In this document: positions 5,740 through 9,639 of the stretch, piece after piece
How the letters are laid out: every line of letters starts with the position of its first letter
Position numbering within the stretch: position 1 is the stretch's first letter
The notes under the pieces: generated by a model
The model's input: only the letters and a program-made list of their open reading frames with translations
What the model was told of the DNA's origin: nothing
Database searches by the model: none
Assembly (NCBI GenBank): GCA_934869045.1
Contig: CAKXAF010000085.1
Coordinates: forward strand, 1 to 9,639
Source: an uncultured Nitrososphaerota archaeon
GTDB lineage: Bacteria > Bacillota > Clostridia > Oscillospirales > Ruminococcaceae
Length of the DNA: 9,639 nucleotides
Direction of reading: 5' to 3'
Translations under genes and position numbers: made by a program

Positions 5740-6573
5740 CGTCGACTGCGATTTTCGGTATTGTTTCGGCGTGCAGCCGTTCTCGGCCTTAAAAGACCGG
5801 ATAAAATTATTGGTATCACTGAATCCGCACTTGAATGCCACTTCGCCGATCGCCATATCGGTGTGGATCAGCATTTCCTTTGCCTTGGAGATCCGGCTCT
5901 TCATCAGATACTGCTTCGGACTGTAACCGGTCTGCTGCTTAAAGCAGTGTGTGAGATAAAAAAGATCCACATAGAAAGCCTTGGCAACTTCTTCGATGGA
6001 AACCGGCTCCGAATAATGGACGTCCATATATTGCTGGATCTCGTAAACCACCTGATTCATCCGGTTTTTCGCGGTGGGGAAGAATTCCTTCCGTTTTCGG
6101 TAGAGGTGGATCAGCAGTTGCTTGAGCAAAGCCGCGCATAATTCGTTGGAAAACACGTCCTGTTCTTTCATCTCCACAAAAACAGCCTTAAAAAACTGCA
6201 GCAGCTCCTCCCTCAGGTCAGAAACGTCAAATACGTGGCAGAAATCGGCGGGCCGGTTTTTCAAAAGAGCGGTCAGGACAGGCTCGCCGACTAACCGGTC
6301 CGCCAAATTGGTCGAGATTCTCACATAATACCGCTGAAAGGGCGTTTCCAGGAGCTTGCCGGAGTGCTCCTCCAGATTGCTGAAAATCAGCAGAGAATCC
6401 TCCCTTGCGACGTATTCTCGGTTGTCGATCCAGACACGGATACATCCCCCTGTAACATACATCAGTTCATATGAACTGTGAAAATGATTATCAAAACAAG
6501 TGTCGGTACTTTTATACCTTCCCTCCAGAATCAGCGGCTCCTGCTCCTTCACCCAAACCCACTCCCTACCCAT
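5731..6573 (-). CDS. AraC-family transcriptional regulator with N-terminal cupin sensor
   Basis: A 280-residue regulator of normal AraC length. The N-terminal part carries a cupin-type sensing motif, HFHSSYELMYV (30-40), expected to bind a sugar or oligosaccharide. The C-terminal part has two helix-turn-helix units: VSIEEVAKAFYVDLFYLTHCF (about 191-211) and IGEVAFKCGFSDTNNFIRSF (242-261), followed by the family ending GCTPKQYRK. Start choice is open: the ATG at 6573 has no ribosome binding site, whereas a GTG at codon 8 (6552) has AGGGAG nine bases upstream and would give MKEQEPLIL. It is transcribed from its own promoter (6630-6658). Its place between the lyase pair and the oxidoreductase, and the two-turn direct repeats at P1-P4, make it the likely activator of this locus. 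The effector is unknown. Confidence 0.93.
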   Translation of the reverse strand: MGREWVWVKEQEPLILEGRYKSTDTCFDNHFHSSYELMYVTGGCIRVWIDNREYVAREDSLLIFSNLEEHSGKLLETPFQRYYVRISTNLADRLVGEPVLTALLKNRPADFCHVFDVSDLREELLQFFKAVFVEMKEQDVFSNELCAALLKQLLIHLYRKRKEFFPTAKNRMNQVVYEIQQYMDVHYSEPVSIEEVAKAFYVDLFYLTHCFKQQTGYSPKQYLMKSRISKAKEMLIHTDMAIGEVAFKCGFSDTNNFIRSFKAENGCTPKQYRKSQSTQV

Positions 6574-6578
6574 ATTAA

Positions 6579-6639
6579 CAAATTTGACGTATTATCCCGC
6601 AACTTTACGTGACAAAAGAAGTTGACGATATTGTACTAT
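6579..6639 (+). promoter_or_regulatory. P3: activator-type promoter of the oxidoreductase operon
   Basis: Motif CAAATTTGACGTATTATC (6579-6596), a 12-bp gap CCGCAACTTTAC, the -35 GTGACA (6609-6614), a 19-bp spacer and the -10 TACTAT (6634-6639). The second CAA at 6600 is 21 bp after the first. Within the pair, CAAATTTGACGT and CAACTTTACGTG are clear direct repeats. Transcription would start near 6646, about 60 bases before the ATG at 6706. The site lies in the leader of the divergent regulator gene, only six bases from its upstream ATG, so an activator bound here would also block that gene. Confidence 0.72.
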
Positions 6640-6658
6640 AAAATTGCAGTCGTGTCAA
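6630..6658 (-). promoter_or_regulatory. Constitutive-looking promoter of the AraC-type regulator
   Basis: On the minus strand a perfect -35 TTGACA (6658-6653) is followed by a 17-bp spacer and the -10 TACAAT (6635-6630). This is the best sigma-70/sigma-A promoter in the window and needs no activator. Transcription would start near 6623, about 50 bases before the ATG at 6573. Its -10 overlaps the -10 of P3 (6634-6639), which reads the other way, so RNA polymerase cannot occupy both. Confidence 0.75.
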
Positions 6659-6705
6659 ACCATCGACAAAACCAATCTCACATACAGAAAAGGAGGAATA
6701 CCGGC

Positions 6706-7767
6706 ATGACAGCGTCCTGCCGTCATGCCAAACGGAACATGAAATTTTGCATGCTTGGCAACAGCGGGCACGGCTTGACCGTTCTTCGAGAAATGGACCG
6801 CCGTCCTGACCTCCGTCTTTCGGGATTCTGTCCTGGCTACGACGGCGAGGACATTTCTGGTTTTCAGCAGGAGGTGCTGGTACGGCGGAACCTTCCGGTT
6901 ACTCTCTACAGCTCCTATGAAGCGATGCTGGAAGCGGAAAATCCCGATCTTATTGTAATCGACGGCATGTTCTGCGACCATGCTGCCATGGCCGCCCAGG
7001 CGCTTCAGAAGAACATCCATGTTTTCGTTGATAAACCGCTGGCAACCTCCGAGGAGGATTTCCGGATGCTGCAAGCGGCGCAGATGCGCAGCAAAGCCCG
7101 GCTCTTCGCCATGATGACCATGCGGTATGAAGACAGCTATTATACGGCGCGCAGCCTTGTGAAATCCGGCGCGATCGGAAAGATTCGGATGCTGAACGGT
7201 CAAAAATCCTACCGCTTAGGGAAGCGCCCGCGATTTTACCAGGACCGTGCGCTCTTCGGCGGCCTCACCCTCTGGGTTTCCATCCATATGGTGGACCTCA
7301 TCCAGTGGATCACCGGAAAACAGGGCGTTTCGGTATTCTCCATGCAGGACGCCCACCAAAACCGCAGCAACGGCGACCTGGAAATGCTGTCCCTCTGCAG
7401 CTTTGAACTGGAGGATCACATTCTTGCCAGCGTCCATTCCGATTACTACCGGCCGACAGCCGCCCCCTCACATGGAGATGACCGCCTCCGCATCGTGGGC
7501 ACAGACGGCATCCTGGAGATCCTGGACGGGCGTCTGACCCTGATCGATGCCCAAGGGCTGCGGGAGGTGCCGCTTCAGCCTGCTCCGGATCTGTTCGCAG
7601 ACTGTCTCCGACGGATCGAGGAAAGGGATTTTTCAGATCATATGGACGGAATGTACAGCACGTACCTGTGCCTGAAGGCCCGGGAGTCCGCGGATTCCGG
7701 CCATGCCGCCGATTTGTCCGGTTTTTCTCCCCTCCAGGACTTTACAAACCGCCAGGACATTGTATAA
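6706..7767 (+). CDS. Gfo/Idh/MocA-family NAD(P)-dependent oxidoreductase
   Basis: A 353-residue cytoplasmic dehydrogenase-type protein. The N-terminal Rossmann fold starts with MKFCMLGNSGHG (12-23), where GNSGHG stands for the usual GxGxxG dinucleotide loop. The family lysine motif appears as VDKPLAT (108-114; EKP in most members), and the C-terminal domain carries GGLTLWVSIHMVDLIQW (185-201) with the conserved histidine His194. Members oxidise or reduce sugars, uronates or inositols. The ATG at 6706 is chosen because AGGAGG lies nine bases upstream; an ATG 33 bases later is closer to the usual family start. It is the first gene behind P3, and the next gene follows after 59 bases, so they form one operon. 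Its likely job is processing of the sugar released by the lyase-like enzymes. The substrate cannot be deduced. Confidence 0.9.
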   Translation: MTASCRHAKRNMKFCMLGNSGHGLTVLREMDRRPDLRLSGFCPGYDGEDISGFQQEVLVRRNLPVTLYSSYEAMLEAENPDLIVIDGMFCDHAAMAAQALQKNIHVFVDKPLATSEEDFRMLQAAQMRSKARLFAMMTMRYEDSYYTARSLVKSGAIGKIRMLNGQKSYRLGKRPRFYQDRALFGGLTLWVSIHMVDLIQWITGKQGVSVFSMQDAHQNRSNGDLEMLSLCSFELEDHILASVHSDYYRPTAAPSHGDDRLRIVGTDGILEILDGRLTLIDAQGLREVPLQPAPDLFADCLRRIEERDFSDHMDGMYSTYLCLKARESADSGHAADLSGFSPLQDFTNRQDIV

Positions 7768-7826
7768 CAGACCCCAGGGGGCATTTTTATCAGGATACGG
7801 CTCCGGCCGGGAAAGGATGTACGCTT

Positions 7827-9639
7827 ATGAACCGCTGTACTGCTTCCATCCAACATCAGAAAGAGCGCCAAAACCGCTACAACACCGCTTACCTGAAGGT
7901 TCTCAAAGGCCTTCCGGCGGACTTGGAAATCGATTCCCGCTCACAGGTCTGGAACAGCATTGCCTATTTTCACTGCGGCTGTCCCAGGGAGGCCAATGAA
8001 ATCCTCCGAACGATCCCTCTTTACCGCTGCCACTTCATGCCCATGCAGATGCTGGAGATCTTAATGGATTTCGACAGCCAGGTGGAGGAGGACGTCCGGG
8101 AGAGGATGACCGCCTACATACGGGAATCCCTTCCCGAAGCCGCATCCGAACGTATCCATATGGAGATGTACAACGACAATTTCTCCAACATGGCTCTCTA
8201 TATCCTCCTCATCGGCGGCGAGCTTCTGAACCTGCCCGAGTACGTAGAAACCGGCAAACGGAAGCTGGAGGAGGCCTGCGAATTCTTCAGCCGCACCGGC
8301 GGGATCATGGAGTACTGCAGCCCCACGTATACCGCCATCGACACCCTTGCCTACGCCCAGATTGCCAACCACGTCAAGGACCCCTGGGCCCGCGAAATGG
8401 CGCTGAAATGTGAAGAACGGATGTGGCTGGAGGTGGCAAGCCACTACCATCCCGCCACCGCTATGCTGGCAGGCCCCCACTCCCGGGCCTACGGTGCGGA
8501 CAGCATCGGCCACCCCGGCCTGATCTGCAGCCTGCTCTGGAAGGTTTTCGGGGATGAGGTATTTATCAACCCGATTCTGGACACCTTTCCTGCGCATCCT
8601 AATCAGGTGATCCACATTTCCGCCGAAAGGCTGATGTACCCCAATGTGGCCTGGATCGTCAATGTGGACTACCACTGCCCGGAGCGTCTGGCGGAGCTGG
8701 CCCTGCACAAATCCTATCCTTTTGAGGTATCCTTCCGTTCTGAATGTCTGCCCGCCAACCTCCTTGCCGGCAGCTCTGAACCCGGCAAGGACCCCGCCTC
8801 TTACACCTATTGCTCCGGCGGAGCTGGAAACGCCTATACCTACATGACGGAGGAGTACTCCCTTGGCACCGCTGCCAGCCAATTTCACAGCGGTGCGATC
8901 AGCAACGCCTTTTATGTTACCTTCCGCAACCGCACCGATGCCAGACGCCTGTATGATACCGGCGTGGTATATGCCCGCTACCTGTTCAACGACCACCTCC
9001 CGGACCAGGAAAACACCTACGCCGTATACGGCGCCGCCCATAAGTCCTCTTTCCGCGATGAAGGCCGGCGTTTCGGCTCTCAGCACCAAAACATCAGCCT
9101 TTCCGTTTATCATCCTATGGCGCTGGAGCGCAATTCTGTGACCAGCGCACGGCTGTCCATGCTGATCCCCTGTTACTTCTATGAGGATTTCAGCATCTGG
9201 GCCGGGAATACCCGGGTTGAGAATTTCAGCTACGCCTCTCCCCTGCTGGAAACGGTTTATGTTCAGGTGCACAACACCTACATGGCCTTTGTGCCAATGA
9301 CTACTACGGATCTGGGCCGGGATATCGCCCTGCGCATCGAGAAACAGAACCAGCATATCCTGATCTCCTATTACAATTATCATGGAGAAGCCCGCTCCTT
9401 TGAAGCGCTGGATCTGATTCTGGCACAGGCCGGCGTGATCTGCATCTGCTCCACGGTCAGGCAACACCCGACCATGGACAGCTTCAAGGCCTACGTCCAG
9501 CAGGGTCAGCTTTTGGAGGACCGTCTTGAGGATCAGGAACGGGTCAGCTGCCGCCGCATCCGCTACCGCCACGGCGAAACCGAGTTCCGCATGATCGTCT
9601 GCCCGGAAACGGACACCATCATCGCCAGTACCGTCAACC
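7827..9639 (+). CDS. Large uncharacterised protein, probable toroid plus beta-sandwich carbohydrate-active enzyme (partial)
   Basis: The frame is open from ATG 7827 to the right edge (604 codons, C-terminus missing). AAGGA lies nine bases before the ATG. There is no signal peptide, so it should be cytoplasmic. I do not recognise a named family. Residues 1 to about 260 look helical with aromatic and histidine-rich blocks: YNDNFSNMALYILLIGGELL (from about 114), EYCSPTYTAID (from about 162), HYHP (about 207) and AGPHSRAYGAD (from about 214). The rest looks beta-rich, for example YDTGVVYARYLFND. This order resembles toroid-type polysaccharide lyases, but the protein lacks the NHRW and NSxRQDNG blocks of the two lyase-like proteins in this window, so it is not a close paralogue. 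It is second in the P3 operon. A glycan lyase or hydrolase role is inference from fold impression and context. A 503-codon frame on the opposite strand is its shadow. Confidence 0.75.
   Translation, partial: MNRCTASIQHQKERQNRYNTAYLKVLKGLPADLEIDSRSQVWNSIAYFHCGCPREANEILRTIPLYRCHFMPMQMLEILMDFDSQVEEDVRERMTAYIRESLPEAASERIHMEMYNDNFSNMALYILLIGGELLNLPEYVETGKRKLEEACEFFSRTGGIMEYCSPTYTAIDTLAYAQIANHVKDPWAREMALKCEERMWLEVASHYHPATAMLAGPHSRAYGADSIGHPGLICSLLWKVFGDEVFINPILDTFPAHPNQVIHISAERLMYPNVAWIVNVDYHCPERLAELALHKSYPFEVSFRSECLPANLLAGSSEPGKDPASYTYCSGGAGNAYTYMTEEYSLGTAASQFHSGAISNAFYVTFRNRTDARRLYDTGVVYARYLFNDHLPDQENTYAVYGAAHKSSFRDEGRRFGSQHQNISLSVYHPMALERNSVTSARLSMLIPCYFYEDFSIWAGNTRVENFSYASPLLETVYVQVHNTYMAFVPMTTTDLGRDIALRIEKQNQHILISYYNYHGEARSFEALDLILAQAGVICICSTVRQHPTMDSFKAYVQQGQLLEDRLEDQERVSCRRIRYRHGETEFRMIVCPETDTIIASTVN

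Noticed and set aside
6409..6416. GACGTATT, another core match on the plus strand
   Set aside because: Inside the regulator coding sequence and without the flanking motif or promoter elements.
8061..9572. 503-codon open frame on the minus strand
   Set aside because: It is antisense to the plus-strand gene that starts at 7827, whose codon use, start signal and domain-like blocks are convincing; the minus frame is low-complexity and resembles nothing.
1..9639. CRISPR arrays, tRNA or rRNA genes, intact insertion sequences
   Set aside because: I saw no regularly spaced repeats, no cloverleaf or rRNA-like sequence, and no transposase with flanking inverted repeats.

Overview
The window looks like a carbohydrate-utilisation locus from a Gram-positive Firmicute, probably a Clostridia member of the Lachnospiraceae type. 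The reasons are AGGAGG-type ribosome binding sites, an LplB-type sugar ABC permease, an AraC regulator of the kind common in those genomes, and AT-rich promoter regions between moderately GC-rich genes. The species cannot be named from the sequence.

Layout, left to right. (1) 1-778, minus strand: the 5' part of an LplB-type oligosaccharide ABC permease gene running off the left edge, with its promoter at 944-1004. (2) 1005-2064: no intact gene. This stretch holds hairpins, an orphan promoter (1407-1467), a degraded reading frame, and a drug/metabolite (EamA-like) transporter pseudogene lacking its N-terminus and its middle, ending in a bidirectional terminator. (3) 2114-3787 and 3942-5567, minus strand: two tandem paralogues that look like intracellular heparinase II/III-type (alpha/alpha toroid plus beta-sandwich) polysaccharide lyases, separated by a perfect hairpin. 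(4) 5731-6573, minus strand: an AraC-family regulator. (5) 6706-7767 and 7827-9639 (open at the right edge), plus strand: a Gfo/Idh/MocA oxidoreductase followed by a large uncharacterised protein, probably another toroid-type glycan-active enzyme.

The main result is a composite regulatory element found by eye at four places: upstream of the permease (P1), of the first lyase (P2), of the oxidoreductase (P3) and in the gene-poor stretch (P4). Each copy has an 18-bp motif close to CAAGATTTACGTATTTTA, exactly 12 bp of spacer, a -35 box of the NTGACA type, an 18-19 bp spacer and a good -10 box. A second CAA lies exactly 21 bp after the first, so each site is a two-turn direct repeat whose second half abuts or overlaps the -35. 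This is the expected geometry for an AraC-family dimer activating at a class II promoter, and the AraC gene in the middle of the window is the natural candidate.

The inferred system works as follows: an imported oligosaccharide signals through the AraC protein, which switches on uptake (permease), cleavage in the cytoplasm (two lyase-like proteins, neither with a signal peptide), and further processing (oxidoreductase and the large unknown protein). The substrate is not identifiable from sequence; uronic-acid-containing oligosaccharides are suggested by the lyase-like folds only.
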